Source: Nostoc sp. UCD121
Lineage (GTDB): Bacteria > Cyanobacteriota > Cyanobacteriia > Cyanobacteriales > Nostocaceae
DNA: 42,004 nucleotides
Assembly: GCF_014222285.1 (NCBI RefSeq)
Contig: NZ_JACKZS010000044.1
Coordinates: 1-42,004 of the forward strand
Direction: 5' to 3'
The position numbers and the translations under genes are program-made. Positions 24,978-33,337 of the stretch are shown one piece after another. The notes under the pieces were generated by a model. The model ran no database searches and had not been told where the DNA came from. It saw nothing but the letters and a program-made list of their open reading frames with translations. The first letter of the stretch is position 1. Every line of letters begins with the position of its first letter.

Positions 24978-25257
24978 TTACTTGTACTGAGTTTCGGCTG
25001 CGCTCAACTACCGCGTAGTCGTAAAGCCTGCGGCATAGCTACGCTTAGGGCGCAGACTTTGGTAGACAAGTATTGGTCATTTCTTTTCTGCTTCCTCTAC
25101 CTCTGGTTTTGTCAGTCTATACCCTGCGTTCTGCTGAATTCTTCTAATAGATAGAGGCTTTTAAGCTTTGCTAATATCTTTTTTTGATGAATATTCCTGA
25201 AAAATCTGTGTTGACTGTTACAATATTGTTAAGAAAAGTTGCCCGTTGCATTTTGGG

Positions 25258-25342
25258 AACGCGCAATTGGGTTTTAACTCTCTTGAGAAGACAACGCAAA
25301 AAAAATATTTTATAGACCAGCTGTGGGAGGCTGGTCTTTTTG
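25258..25342 (+). ncRNA. Candidate small RNA (speculative)
   Basis: The terminator at 25314-25342 is 337 bases past the rqcH stop. Upstream, GTG-N8-TAC at 25208-25221 is one mismatch from the NtcA consensus, and TTGACT at 25211 could be a -35 box, though no good -10 is seen. A transcript of about 80-90 bases ending at the hairpin is possible. The left end is a guess. Confidence 0.2.
25314..25342 (+). terminator. Intrinsic terminator
   Basis: AGACCAGC pairs perfectly with GCTGGTCT around the loop TGTGGGAG and is followed by TTTTTG. A textbook intrinsic terminator on the plus strand, ending either a long rqcH 3' UTR or a separate small RNA. Confidence 0.85.
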
Positions 25343-25423
25343 TATTAAATACATACAATACTTTGAGTATTTTTTGAGCATTTATAGCTCAATACGCTTG
25401 GGTTAGCCTCTTACATTACTATT

Positions 25424-26578
25424 TTAGGAAAGCTCAGGTGGTCTGAGATTTGTAAAGTTGGTTGCACCATAGTGGTTGTCGATCATTTTGGCTGATGTTC
25501 CAGTCAATCTGCCAATCGCGGTGCTATTAATATGTGCTTCCACACACAAGCTGATAAAGGTATGCCGTGTCTGGTAGCTCTTACGATAAGGGATATTGCA
25601 TTTACCTATAATTGACTTCCATGCACGATTAGCGAAGTTGTGATGGTCAATGAATTTTCCTTTCGGGCTTGTAAAGACAAGAGATTCAAAACTATCTTCT
25701 TCAGATTTCATCTCATCTAAGATTGCCTGCACTTCTAAATTAATCGGAAAATCACGTTTTATTTGGGTTTTTAGTCCCTCTTTGAGAACTAAACCATTTT
25801 CTGAGACGACAACAGTTTCCCGAAATTGAATCACACTATTAGTAACATACTTCCATTTCAAGCCAACGGCTTCTGATGGTCTACACCCTGTAAAGAAAAG
25901 GAAGCGCACATAGTTTGTGTAATGCCTATAGTGGCGATCGCTAGCAAAAGTACGAATAATTAAATTTCTTTCTTCTTTACTGAATGGATTAATATCCTGT
26001 TCTTCTGAAGTACCCTTGGGAACTTTGATTTTCATAGCCGCAAAAGGGTTAGTGTCGATTAATCCCTCTTTCATTGCCCAATTACAGCAAGCTTTGAGTT
26101 GGGTTAAGCAGCGCTTTGCAGCATCTGGAGTGAGATTCGATAAAAGATGATCTCTAATAGCAGATGCCTCATCTAGCGATCGCGTCGGTAACTTAGCAAT
26201 GTGATTTCGATGTTTAGAGAAGTCTTTGGCATAGGTACTGGGGCTAACTTGCGGTTTTTTAAACTCGCTGTATTTGTCCCATAACTCATCTAACTGTGGT
26301 TTTGGTTTTTGAATTGGTGTAACTGGTGTAACCGTACTTAAAGATGATGCAGGTTTGTACTTCGCTAAAGTCTCGTCCAACTGCTCATATAAGATATCCT
26401 TCTCAATCTCCGCTGCTTTCAGTTTTGCCTGTTTCCGACTAGCAGGAGTATCTAGCCATCCTGTGGACAAGTAATGGCGCTTACCAGCATAGTGAAATCT
26501 CAACTGTATTCGACCATTAGAGCTAATGATTGATATAGATCCTTTATATCCTCGTTCCCTAGAAGAATCTTGGTACAT
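25424..26578 (-). CDS. Tyrosine-type site-specific recombinase (integrase)
   Basis: A phage/ICE-type integrase of 384 residues. The N-terminal ~1-75 resemble an arm-binding domain (IQLRFHYAGKRHYLSTG), ~95-180 the SAM-like core-binding domain, and ~195-375 the catalytic domain. Catalytic residues visible are Arg233 (TGCRPSEAVGL), Arg338 in YQTRHTF, and the nucleophile Tyr370 (MIDNHYG). The His usually three residues before the second Arg is Tyr335, giving an R-Y-R-Y set like that described for cyanobacterial XisA/XisC excisases. It lies about 190 bp from the 3' end of tRNA-Phe, a common attachment site. No other mobile-element genes adjoin it, so it is probably a solitary or stranded integrase. 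ATG 26578 is the start. Confidence 0.88.
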   Translation of the reverse strand: MYQDSSRERGYKGSISIISSNGRIQLRFHYAGKRHYLSTGWLDTPASRKQAKLKAAEIEKDILYEQLDETLAKYKPASSLSTVTPVTPIQKPKPQLDELWDKYSEFKKPQVSPSTYAKDFSKHRNHIAKLPTRSLDEASAIRDHLLSNLTPDAAKRCLTQLKACCNWAMKEGLIDTNPFAAMKIKVPKGTSEEQDINPFSKEERNLIIRTFASDRHYRHYTNYVRFLFFTGCRPSEAVGLKWKYVTNSVIQFRETVVVSENGLVLKEGLKTQIKRDFPINLEVQAILDEMKSEEDSFESLVFTSPKGKFIDHHNFANRAWKSIIGKCNIPYRKSYQTRHTFISLCVEAHINSTAIGRLTGTSAKMIDNHYGATNFTNLRPPELS

Positions 26579-26729
26579 AAGTATTAATGGTGTACTTGTC
26601 CTCTACTCTAGAATATTTACACCACTTTTACACCACTTTTGTCTCTAAAGGTATCCAAAAACGTCCAAAAATGGCATAAAGACTAGAACATTTATCCTCT
26701 ATACTCTCTTTTTGAGGGATTAGAAACCA

Positions 26730-26765
26730 AAAACCCCTTAAATTCGTTGAATTTCAAGGGGTTTT
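26730..26765 (-). terminator. Terminator of tRNA-Phe
   Basis: AAAACCCCTT/AAGGGGTTTT plus AAATTC/GAATTT pair across a one-base bulge. On the minus strand the stem ends in a T run right after the tRNA, so it should end the tRNA transcript. Confidence 0.8.
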
Positions 26766-26770
26766 GATGA

Positions 26771-26843
<73 letters not shown>

Positions 26844-26918
26844 TGGGGCTTTTGTGAGCCACGATTAATAAATGTAGCAAACATCCCAAAATATAGCAAG
26901 CCTTTGGATAAAAAAGAT

Positions 26919-27788
26919 TTATGCAGCTTTCAAGTTCAACTTAAACCAGATGAAAACGGCTATAAATAGCAGAAATTGGACAAGAACAATACTTGGGCCA
27001 GAAGCAAGGTTGAAAATACCAGAGACAATGATGCCAGCAATGCTGCTGATGGAACCAACTATCACCGATATGACTAGAAAGCGGCTAAAGTGGTGACTCA
27101 TCAATTTGGCAGTGGAGGCGGGAATAACCAAAAAGGCGTTCACCAGTAAAACGCCGACAGCTTTAATCGCTACGGCAACGGCGAGTGAAAGCAAAACCAC
27201 AAATACATAGCGGTACAATTGGACGGGAATACCTTGGACTTGTGCGACATCAGGGTTAAGGGTCAATAAAATTTGCTGTCGCAGGGTTGATAGTAAAAAT
27301 ATGCTACCTCCCACAAGTACTAACAGCGTTAAAATCAAATCTGTGGTGTCGATCGCTAGAATATCGCCGAACAGCACAGCCATCAAGTTGCCACGATATC
27401 CTTTAATCAGGCTAGTGAGAATTACACCGATCGCTAATGCCCCAGATAGCACTATGCTAAGAACGCTATCGCTACCTAAGTCGGTTTTGTCGATGAAGTA
27501 GAGGACAATAACGCCAAAAACCAAGGTAAAAGGTAACAGCATCCAAGTCGGATTTATTTGGAGTAGTACACCTAATGCCACACCTACTAACGCTGCATGA
27601 CCAACGGCGTGGCTGAAAAAGGACAACTGGCGCAAGGTGACAAAACTACCCAACATCCCACCAAGTATTCCCATTAACACAGCACCAACGATCGCACGCT
27701 GCATAAAGGGGAATGTTAATAAGCTTACCAAGTCATTACTACTGGCGATCGCTAACCAAGCTATCTGACAATCATTGAAGAAATTCAT
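26919..27788 (-). CDS. znuB: Zinc ABC transporter permease
   Basis: The integral membrane component of a cluster A-I (zinc/manganese type) ABC importer. About eight or nine hydrophobic helices are visible across 289 residues, for example IVGAVLMGILGGMLGSFVTL, VLSIVLSGALAIGVILTSL and YVFVVLLSLAVAVAIKAVGV. The family signatures LSFFSHAVGHAALVGVALG and AVGVLLVNAFLVIPASTAKL are present. The gene starts 10 bp after znuC on the same strand, so the two are translated from one message. Zinc rather than manganese is inferred from the linked ZnuA and the Zur-like box. The permease lies in the cytoplasmic membrane and passes Zn2+ delivered by ZnuA. Confidence 0.9.
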   Translation of the reverse strand: MNFFNDCQIAWLAIASSNDLVSLLTFPFMQRAIVGAVLMGILGGMLGSFVTLRQLSFFSHAVGHAALVGVALGVLLQINPTWMLLPFTLVFGVIVLYFIDKTDLGSDSVLSIVLSGALAIGVILTSLIKGYRGNLMAVLFGDILAIDTTDLILTLLVLVGGSIFLLSTLRQQILLTLNPDVAQVQGIPVQLYRYVFVVLLSLAVAVAIKAVGVLLVNAFLVIPASTAKLMSHHFSRFLVISVIVGSISSIAGIIVSGIFNLASGPSIVLVQFLLFIAVFIWFKLNLKAA

Positions 27789-27798
27789 ACTATGGGTA

Positions 27799-28575
27799 TT
27801 AATGTTGGTGCTGGTAACGGCTGAAACCTGGGCCGTAGGTTGCTAACAGGTTTTGCGGTGAAAGGGCAATTTCCGGTTTACCAGTACAAACAATGCTTTG
27901 GTTCAGGCAAAGCACGCGATCGCAATGGCGATTTACCATATCAATATCATGAGAAACTTGTAATACCGTCCAACCCTCTTCGCGCTTTAATTCATTTAGC
28001 AAAGCGTAAAAATCTGCTGAACCTTGCACATCAACACCAGCAAAGGCTTCATCGAGTACCAAAAGTTTCCGAGGCATTACCAAACAATAAGCCAATAAAA
28101 CCCGCTTAAGTTGTCCACCGCTAAGAGTACCAATAGCTTGATGCTGTAAATGATAAGCATCAGTTCGCCGTAAAGCTTCTACTACTGCTGCCGATTTTTC
28201 TCTGTCTTGTTTCCACAGCTTGGAGAAAAATAAATCTCCCTTTTTTCCTTCCTTTGCCCATCCCAGTCCCACCAATTCGCTAACAGAAATAGGAAAACTG
28301 CGGTCAAAGATGAAATTTTGCGGCATATAGCCCAAAAAGTGGCGTAAATGCCCCAACCGTGCAATTGGGCGACCGAAGATTTCAATCGTACCAGCACTTC
28401 GAGGTATCAAATCTAAAACCGCTTTTACTAAGGTACTTTTACCAGCACCATTGGGGCCAACTATGGCTGTATCTGTTCCAGGCAACAATTCAAAAGAAAC
28501 ATCTCGAACAGCTAGATAACTACCTTGATAGACAGTTAATCCTTCTACTTTTAAAATAGCAATGTCATTAGTCAT
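27799..28575 (-). CDS. znuC: Zinc ABC transporter ATP-binding protein
   Basis: The ATPase subunit that powers the zinc importer. Walker A is GPNGAGKST (~39-47), the Q-loop lies in YMPQNF, the ABC signature is GTLSGGQLKRV, Walker B is KLLVLDEAFAGVD, and the H-loop is QVSHDIDMV. At 258 residues it is full length with no extra domain. It precedes znuB by 10 bp and follows znuA after a 212-bp repeat-rich spacer (28576-28787) holding heptamer repeats and an 80-bp palindromic element, an unusual break inside an operon. Whether one transcript crosses it cannot be told from the sequence. Confidence 0.92.
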   Translation of the reverse strand: MTNDIAILKVEGLTVYQGSYLAVRDVSFELLPGTDTAIVGPNGAGKSTLVKAVLDLIPRSAGTIEIFGRPIARLGHLRHFLGYMPQNFIFDRSFPISVSELVGLGWAKEGKKGDLFFSKLWKQDREKSAAVVEALRRTDAYHLQHQAIGTLSGGQLKRVLLAYCLVMPRKLLVLDEAFAGVDVQGSADFYALLNELKREEGWTVLQVSHDIDMVNRHCDRVLCLNQSIVCTGKPEIALSPQNLLATYGPGFSRYQHQH

Positions 28576-28632
28576 TAGTCATTGGTTATTAGTCATTGGT
28601 CATTGGTCATTGGTCATTGGTCATTGGTCATT
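28567..28632. repeat. Heptanucleotide repeats (TTAGTCA / TTGGTCA)
   Basis: Ten or so seven-base units run from the end of znuC into the znuC-znuA spacer; the first units overlap the znuC start region. A second, different heptamer (GGACAAA, four copies) lies at 28744-28772. Both are short tandem repeats common in Nostoc-type genomes. Confidence 0.8.
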
Positions 28633-28633
28633 G

Positions 28634-28713
28634 GGACTTACGCAAAATCATGATAAAACGAACCGCAAAACACACAAAGGAATAAGAGTTTCAAAGAGTT
28701 ATTGCGTAAGTCC
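28634..28713. mobile_element. MITE-like element, copy 1 (80 bp)
   Basis: Perfect 12-bp inverted ends GGACTTACGCAA / TTGCGTAAGTCC enclose about 56 bp. Read on the minus strand, its interior contains AAACTCTTATTCCT, also present in copy 2 at 29839-30005, so the two are related. No transposase is encoded. Confidence 0.7.
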
Positions 28714-28787
28714 TGATTAGTCATTAGTCATTAGTTTTTGCAAAGGACAAAGGACAAAGGACAAAGGACAACTGACAAATGACAAAC

Positions 28788-29801
28788 CTATTTACATGAA
28801 GTTTCCAAAATTTGCAAGTTAGCTTTCATTGCCTTGAAGTAATGTTGCGGCTCTGTTTCACCAGTTTCAAGAGAATCTAGAGGATGCAAAGTTAATTTCA
28901 AGTCTTTCGAGAGGCTACTGAGGAGTTTGTTATCTACTCCTGGTTCGCTAAATAAAGCTTTAACTTTGTACTTTCTCACAGCATTGACTGCATTTTGCAC
29001 ATCAGTTGGTGAAAGTTGATCTTCAGGGATTTGCACTACAGCAACTTGCTTGAGGTTATAGCGTTTTGCTAAATATGGAAACGCATCATGAAAGGTAATA
29101 AAGGTGCAACTAGGAGTTTTTTGTAAAGTCTGCTGAAATTCATTATTTAAACTTTCTAATTCTTTAATATAAGCCGCAGCATTTGCTTCATAAGTAGCTT
29201 TATTTGCAGGATCGGCAGCAATTAATCCATCCCGAATATTTATTACCTGTTGTTTTGCCAAAACTGGATCTAACCAAACATGAGGATTACCTTGGGCGTG
29301 TGCGTGGTCTTCTTCCTCTTTCCTTGTTTTTACAATAGGTGAAATTTCATTTAAGGGTTTAATATCTTTACTGGCATCAATTTCAGCTAGTTTGGTATTT
29401 TCGGCATTTTTAACAGTATTTTCCAGAAACTCCTCTAAACCTAAACCATTTTTTACTAACACATTCGCAGTTGCGATCGCTTTGACATTTTCGGGTGTCG
29501 CTTGGTATTCATGTACCTCCGTACCAGGCGGGACTAGAATTTCTACATCTGCCACATTCCCAGCTACTGCCTTAGTAAACAAATATATCGGCAAAAATGT
29601 CGTCACAACTTTAGTTTTTCCTAACTGCGCTACTGGCGTGGATACAGTCGCCTGTGTTTGCGGCGACTGTTCAGGTATTGTTCCCTGATTCGGATTCGAT
29701 TGGCTACAGCCAGCAATCATCGACAACATTAGTAGAGCCATCATGGACAAGATGCCGCTTCTTTGTCTGCATGTTATCAGCCCTCTACCATTCATCATCA
29801 C
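28788..29801 (-). CDS. znuA: Zinc ABC transporter substrate-binding lipoprotein
   Basis: A cluster A-I solute-binding protein that captures Zn2+ in the periplasm for ZnuBC. The signal ends in the lipobox IAGC with Cys32. Metal-ligand His residues are recognisable in VHEYQATPENV, NPHVWLDP and FITFHDAFPYL, with Glu/Asp in FSEPGVD. A short His-containing loop (EEEDHAHAQGNPH) is typical of zinc-specific members. The start may be GTG 29801 (eight bases after GAGGAGG on the minus strand) or the next ATG at 29798. An element of 167 bp (29839-30005) lies between this gene and the Zur-like box at 30032-30046, so the znuA leader probably contains it. Confidence 0.9.
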   Translation of the reverse strand: MMMNGRGLITCRQRSGILSMMALLMLSMIAGCSQSNPNQGTIPEQSPQTQATVSTPVAQLGKTKVVTTFLPIYLFTKAVAGNVADVEILVPPGTEVHEYQATPENVKAIATANVLVKNGLGLEEFLENTVKNAENTKLAEIDASKDIKPLNEISPIVKTRKEEEDHAHAQGNPHVWLDPVLAKQQVINIRDGLIAADPANKATYEANAAAYIKELESLNNEFQQTLQKTPSCTFITFHDAFPYLAKRYNLKQVAVVQIPEDQLSPTDVQNAVNAVRKYKVKALFSEPGVDNKLLSSLSKDLKLTLHPLDSLETGETEPQHYFKAMKANLQILETSCK

Positions 29802-29838
29802 GGTGTTTTCCTCCTCAAAATCGATGCAAGTCTATGAC

Positions 29839-30005
29839 AGGACTTACGCAAAATACCTCTCAAACTCTTATTCCTCCGTGTTCTCTGTGCCTCTGTGGTA
29901 GCCTGCGGCAAGCCGCTGACGCTCCTTCTCTGCGAGACGCTACGCGAACGTCGCTACCGCTTCGCTAATGCGTCTACGATTTTATGTTACCTGTGCGTAA
30001 GTCCT
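29839..30005. mobile_element. MITE-like element, copy 2 (167 bp, with internal insertion)
   Basis: The ends AGGACTTACGCA and TGCGTAAGTCCT are inverted repeats matching copy 1 at 28634-28713. The left interior (AAACTCTTATTCCT) also matches. The middle holds a separate repeat (about 29900-29970: GACGCTCCTTCTCTGCGAGA and following) common in these genomes, which explains the larger size. Confidence 0.7.
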
Positions 30006-30031
30006 ATATGAGACTTATTCTAAATTTTAGA

Positions 30032-30046
30032 CTATAATAATTCTCA
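30032..30046. promoter_or_regulatory. Zur-like operator between znuA and porin
   Basis: The minus strand reads TGAGAATTATTATAG, matching 12 of 14 fixed positions of the 7-1-7 palindrome TGATAATNATTATCA that I recall for cyanobacterial Zur. It lies in the shared upstream region of znuA and the porin gene. A half-site with the same TGAGAAT lies at 30063-30077. This suggests zinc-dependent repression of both directions. Confidence 0.55.
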
Positions 30047-30283
30047 TTCTCACTCAAAATACATAATATCATTCTCAGTTTCCTGTGTAATGAGTAACAA
30101 CAAAAATTTGTCAGATGGTACAGCCCTCTGCAATTTAGTTTTCCTTTAATAATTAGGATTTATTGACTTTTTTTGTTAAAAAGGTTGTCTATTTCTGATA
30201 ATATTACTGACAAATATTTGCATAAAATACACGTTAAAAAAACGTGCTTTGGGTGTGAATTGGAGATCAGTGTGAGGAGAAAA

Positions 30284-31885
30284 ATGCAAAAATTCTGTAA
30301 ATATCTGCTAGTTAGTCCAGCAGTTTGCTGTGCAGTGCTATTTGTAAATACTGCTGCATTTGCAGGTGAAATATCCAATACTTCAGAAATTAATCAACCG
30401 CAGGTTTTAGCTAGTCCAGACACAGAAACTCAGATAATGGGGCAAGTTACTTCCGTATCTCAATTTTCTGATGTACAACCTACTGACTGGGCATTCCAAG
30501 CATTGCAGTCCTTGGTTGAGCGCTATGGCTGTATTGCAGGATACCCAAATAGTACTTATCGCGGGAATCGGGCATTAACGCGATATGAATTTGCTGCCGG
30601 TTTGAATGCTTGTCTCGATCGCGTTAACGAACTTATTGCTACAGCCACAGGCGATTTAGTTAACAAACAAGATTTAGCAACATTACAAAAGCTGCAAGCA
30701 GATTTTTCAGCAGAACTGGCGACACTCCGAGGTCGTGTAGATGCAGTAGAAGCTAAAACTGCTGAATTGGAGGCGAATCAGTTCTCAACCACAACCAAAC
30801 TGCAAGGACAAGTTGTTGCTGTCGTTAGCGATGTTTTGTCAGGAAATACAGTTAACGGTGCAGAAATTACAGATAAAAATACAACTTTAGGGGCACGAGC
30901 GCGAATAGAACTTGTGACGAGTTTTACTGGAAAAGATACGTTGTTTACCAGAATCCAGGCTAATAATATTCTTACCCCTGACATTGGTACACCAGAGGGC
31001 AATTTATTTTTTGCTGGTGAGGATGGTACTACTGATGCTGCTATAGACGCACTGTTCTACAGATTTCCGTTGGGCGAAAAAACAGAGGTTGTTGCGATCG
31101 CTAACGCAGGTGCAGCAGATGATATTACCACTACTGTTAATCTCTTTGACGGTGATGGCTCCTTTGGTGCTTTATCCACCTTTGGTACACGTAACCCAAT
31201 TTATGGCCAAATGAATGGCGCGGGTTTGGGAGTAACGCACGAGTTCAGTGATAAATTGGCACTGAGTTTAGGGTATTTGAGTGGTACAGCTAATGACCCT
31301 ACACCTAATAATGGTTTGTTTAATGGATCTTATGGTGCGTTGGCACAGTTGACAGTTAAACCAAGCGATCGCATTACTATTGGTTTAACTTACATCAATT
31401 CCTACAACCAACCACTACTCACAGGTAGCAATGCAGCAACTCTCGCGCCCTTAGATATAGATGCCGATGGCACGTTAGATTCCCGATTTTCCAGTAATTC
31501 TTATGGTGTCCAAGCATCCATCGGCATCACCGATAAGATAGTCTTAGGTGGTTGGGCTGGATACACCAACAGCCGCACATTAAATGGCGATCGTGGAGAA
31601 GTTGATATTTGGAACTATGCCGTTACCCTCGGCTTCCCTGACCTCGGTAAAGAAGGAAGTTTGGCTGGTATTATTGCCGGTGTGGAACCTAGATTAACAA
31701 GTTCTAATATCGCAGGATTAGATACAGATCCCGATACATCCTATCATCTTGAGGCGTTCTACCAGTATAAGCTGAGTGACAATATTACCATTACCCCAGG
31801 AGTCATCTGGCTAACATCCCCAGATCATAACAATAACAACGATGATGTTGTGATTGGCGCACTGAGAACCACATTTAGTTTCTAA
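30284..31885 (+). CDS. SLH-domain OprB-type outer-membrane porin
   Basis: A cyanobacterial porin with a signal peptide (MQKFCKYLLVSPAVCC... ending near AAFAGE), one SLH domain (~60-115 of the precursor: FSDVQPTDWAFQALQSLVER, YPNSTYRGNRALTRYEFAAG) that ties the pore to the peptidoglycan, a short coiled coil (LATLRGRVDAVEAKTAELEA), and a C-terminal OprB-like beta barrel ending in Phe (ALRTTFSF). ATG 30284 is chosen for the adjacent ribosome binding site GAGGAG and the clear signal peptide; an in-frame upstream extension to 30173 has neither. It is divergent from znuA with a Zur-like box between them, so it may admit zinc through the outer membrane. Family proteins are sometimes called iron-uptake porins; substrate is unproven. 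Confidence 0.88.
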   Translation: MQKFCKYLLVSPAVCCAVLFVNTAAFAGEISNTSEINQPQVLASPDTETQIMGQVTSVSQFSDVQPTDWAFQALQSLVERYGCIAGYPNSTYRGNRALTRYEFAAGLNACLDRVNELIATATGDLVNKQDLATLQKLQADFSAELATLRGRVDAVEAKTAELEANQFSTTTKLQGQVVAVVSDVLSGNTVNGAEITDKNTTLGARARIELVTSFTGKDTLFTRIQANNILTPDIGTPEGNLFFAGEDGTTDAAIDALFYRFPLGEKTEVVAIANAGAADDITTTVNLFDGDGSFGALSTFGTRNPIYGQMNGAGLGVTHEFSDKLALSLGYLSGTANDPTPNNGLFNGSYGALAQLTVKPSDRITIGLTYINSYNQPLLTGSNAATLAPLDIDADGTLDSRFSSNSYGVQASIGITDKIVLGGWAGYTNSRTLNGDRGEVDIWNYAVTLGFPDLGKEGSLAGIIAGVEPRLTSSNIAGLDTDPDTSYHLEAFYQYKLSDNITITPGVIWLTSPDHNNNNDDVVIGALRTTFSF

Positions 31886-31899
31886 TTTTAAAGATTCCC

Positions 31900-31934
31900 A
31901 AAAAAGACGCAAAAGATAAATTTGCGTCTTTTTT
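31900..31934. terminator. Bidirectional terminator
   Basis: AAAAAGACGCAAA pairs perfectly with TTTGCGTCTTTTT around a 7-base loop. A on one side and T on the other allow it to work for both convergent genes (the porin and the DUF6745-like gene). Confidence 0.85.
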
Positions 31935-31974
31935 ATGCGATCTCAAAAATAAAACCTAATACAGTTAAGCATGA

Positions 31975-33057
31975 TTATGTTTGCACACCAAATGCCTCTG
32001 GGTCTACACCCCAATTCACCCAGCCAATTGCCTCACGCGCTGAGTTCATATTCGGTGGAACTCGCAAGGCGTGAATAAAGCCTGTACTGGGACAAGTCAT
32101 TTTTAGTAAATGAATTGATTCTTCATCAGCATCAATTTTTAATAGTGTATATTCAGCCCAAGTATCTAATTCAATAGCTTGTAGTTCTTGGCAGATTCGG
32201 GCGTAACCAATACCCTGAATTAACACTCGGCGTAGTTCGGCGTTTTCCTCTCTCAAAAGCCATCCAGCTTGCCATTGCTGCGGGTGAATCTTACCGTATT
32301 TTTCAGGTAAAGTTACGCCGTGGTAGGAGTAGAGGCTATATCCATCAGTAAATTCAATAGCTGCTTCGCCTTCAGCGTGGAGGCGATTTTCATTGTCAAA
32401 AGATAATTTTGTGGGGCGATCGCATACTATACAAATTTCCTTAAAAGGATAAACCCAACCACAATTCTCAACCAGTCCTCGCAATAACTGCCATCCTGTG
32501 GAATTGTAAGGTGCATTGAATACAACAAAACCAATTTCAATCAAACAGCATCTTTGTATCCATTCTTCAGGCTCTACTCGCATATCGCTCTCTAAGAAGC
32601 TCAAAACTTCATTGGGAATATCTCCTTGAGTGATTAAATGCTGTATGACTTGTTGCCAGAAGAAAAAACATATATCTAAGTTGAAGTAGAGTTCATTGGA
32701 TAGAGAGGAAAATAAATCTTCAGACAATAACTCTCCTAACCAATTAAGGATTTTATTAAACAAGTCATGGTATGTTTTTAGCAGATGCTCTGGTAAATTC
32801 CATCGATACCAATATTTTTCAAGATTGCTGTAGCTATTTTTTAAATTAGCATTAACACTTTTAAAAGCTGCAAGAGGGCTATCAAAAAATAAAATTCTCG
32901 GCTTAGATAAGCCGAGAACTTCGTAAGCTATTTTTACCGCTATTGCTGCCTTTTCTCTATCAATCCGCTCAGTTGAAAGCGCGATCGCTCGCCACTTTTC
33001 CCGATAGACTGGAATCAAAGCCTCTTGCTCAGGTGTTAAATTTTCAATCAGCGACAT
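31975..33057 (-). CDS. DUF6745-like protein, 360 aa
   Basis: I recognise the cyanobacterial DUF6745-type N-terminus (LTPEQEALIPVYREKWRAIA, then FFDSPLAAF). No function is established. The protein is soluble and mixed alpha/beta. The C-terminal part (ELRRVLIQGIGYARICQELQ, then LDTWAEYTLLKID, VSCPSTG-like MTCPSTGFIHALRVPP) shows Trp-rich motifs shared by the family. The start ATG 33057 lies inside the end of the upstream small gene: the two frames overlap by 14 bases, so they are translationally coupled and probably work together. A bidirectional terminator follows. Its partner is the small protein at 33044-33337. Confidence 0.75.
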   Translation of the reverse strand: MSLIENLTPEQEALIPVYREKWRAIALSTERIDREKAAIAVKIAYEVLGLSKPRILFFDSPLAAFKSVNANLKNSYSNLEKYWYRWNLPEHLLKTYHDLFNKILNWLGELLSEDLFSSLSNELYFNLDICFFFWQQVIQHLITQGDIPNEVLSFLESDMRVEPEEWIQRCCLIEIGFVVFNAPYNSTGWQLLRGLVENCGWVYPFKEICIVCDRPTKLSFDNENRLHAEGEAAIEFTDGYSLYSYHGVTLPEKYGKIHPQQWQAGWLLREENAELRRVLIQGIGYARICQELQAIELDTWAEYTLLKIDADEESIHLLKMTCPSTGFIHALRVPPNMNSAREAIGWVNWGVDPEAFGVQT

Positions 33058-33337
33058 ATCGCCAACCTTCAGGCTCGTATTCCCGTTGAATTTTCAACCA
33101 TCCAGTCACCTTGGGGAATAGAAATAGCTTTATGCTCCTCATGGCAAGCAATGCCGACTCAGAAAACACACGTAAACAAAGTGTGCTATCTTTTTGGTAT
33201 AATTCGGCATTTCTCTCAGTAATGCGATGCTTATGCCCCGTAACTTCGCCTTCTGCCAAAGTTAAGTGAGGTATTTTTTTTCCTTCAATTTGCCGCAGAG
33301 GCAGTAAAATTACATCACCTTGACGAATTGGTTTCAT
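33044..33337 (-). CDS. Small partner of the DUF6745-like protein, with compensated double frameshift
   Basis: The gene encodes about 97 residues starting MKPIRQGDVILLP, followed by LTLAEGEVTGHKHRIT and ending REYEPEGWRYVAD. ATG 33337 is preceded by AGGA; an in-frame start at 33364 would add nine residues. This small family is commonly linked to DUF6745 proteins. Between about 33143 and 33096 the current frame reads AMRSIKLFLFPKVTGW, but the next frame over reads HEEHKAISIPQGDWM, which is what I expect for the family. So one base was lost and one gained ~45 bases later, leaving the frame restored but a central motif replaced. It could be real damage or two sequencing errors. Confidence 0.7.
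   Translation of the reverse strand: MKPIRQGDVILLPLRQIEGKKIPHLTLAEGEVTGHKHRITERNAELYQKDSTLCLRVFSESALLAMRSIKLFLFPKVTGWLKIQREYEPEGWRYVAD

Larger units (their letters stand above)
24978..25423. other. Intergenic region with repeat remnants and an orphan terminator
   Basis: The 446-bp gap starts with repeat-derived sequence (24960-25070, including GCCTGCGGCATAGCTACGC). An orphan intrinsic terminator lies at 25314-25342 with a possible promoter near 25208. No protein gene is seen. Confidence 0.6.
29802..30283. other. Divergent znuA-porin control region
   Basis: This 482-bp region contains the second MITE-like copy (29839-30005), a Zur-like box (30032-30046), a related half-site (30063-30077) and the porin ribosome binding site (GAGGAG at 30274-30279). 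No further gene is supported. Confidence 0.6.

Noticed and set aside
30063..30077. Second full Zur box
   Set aside because: Only the left half (TGAGAAT) fits; the right half matches poorly, so it is kept as a half-site only.
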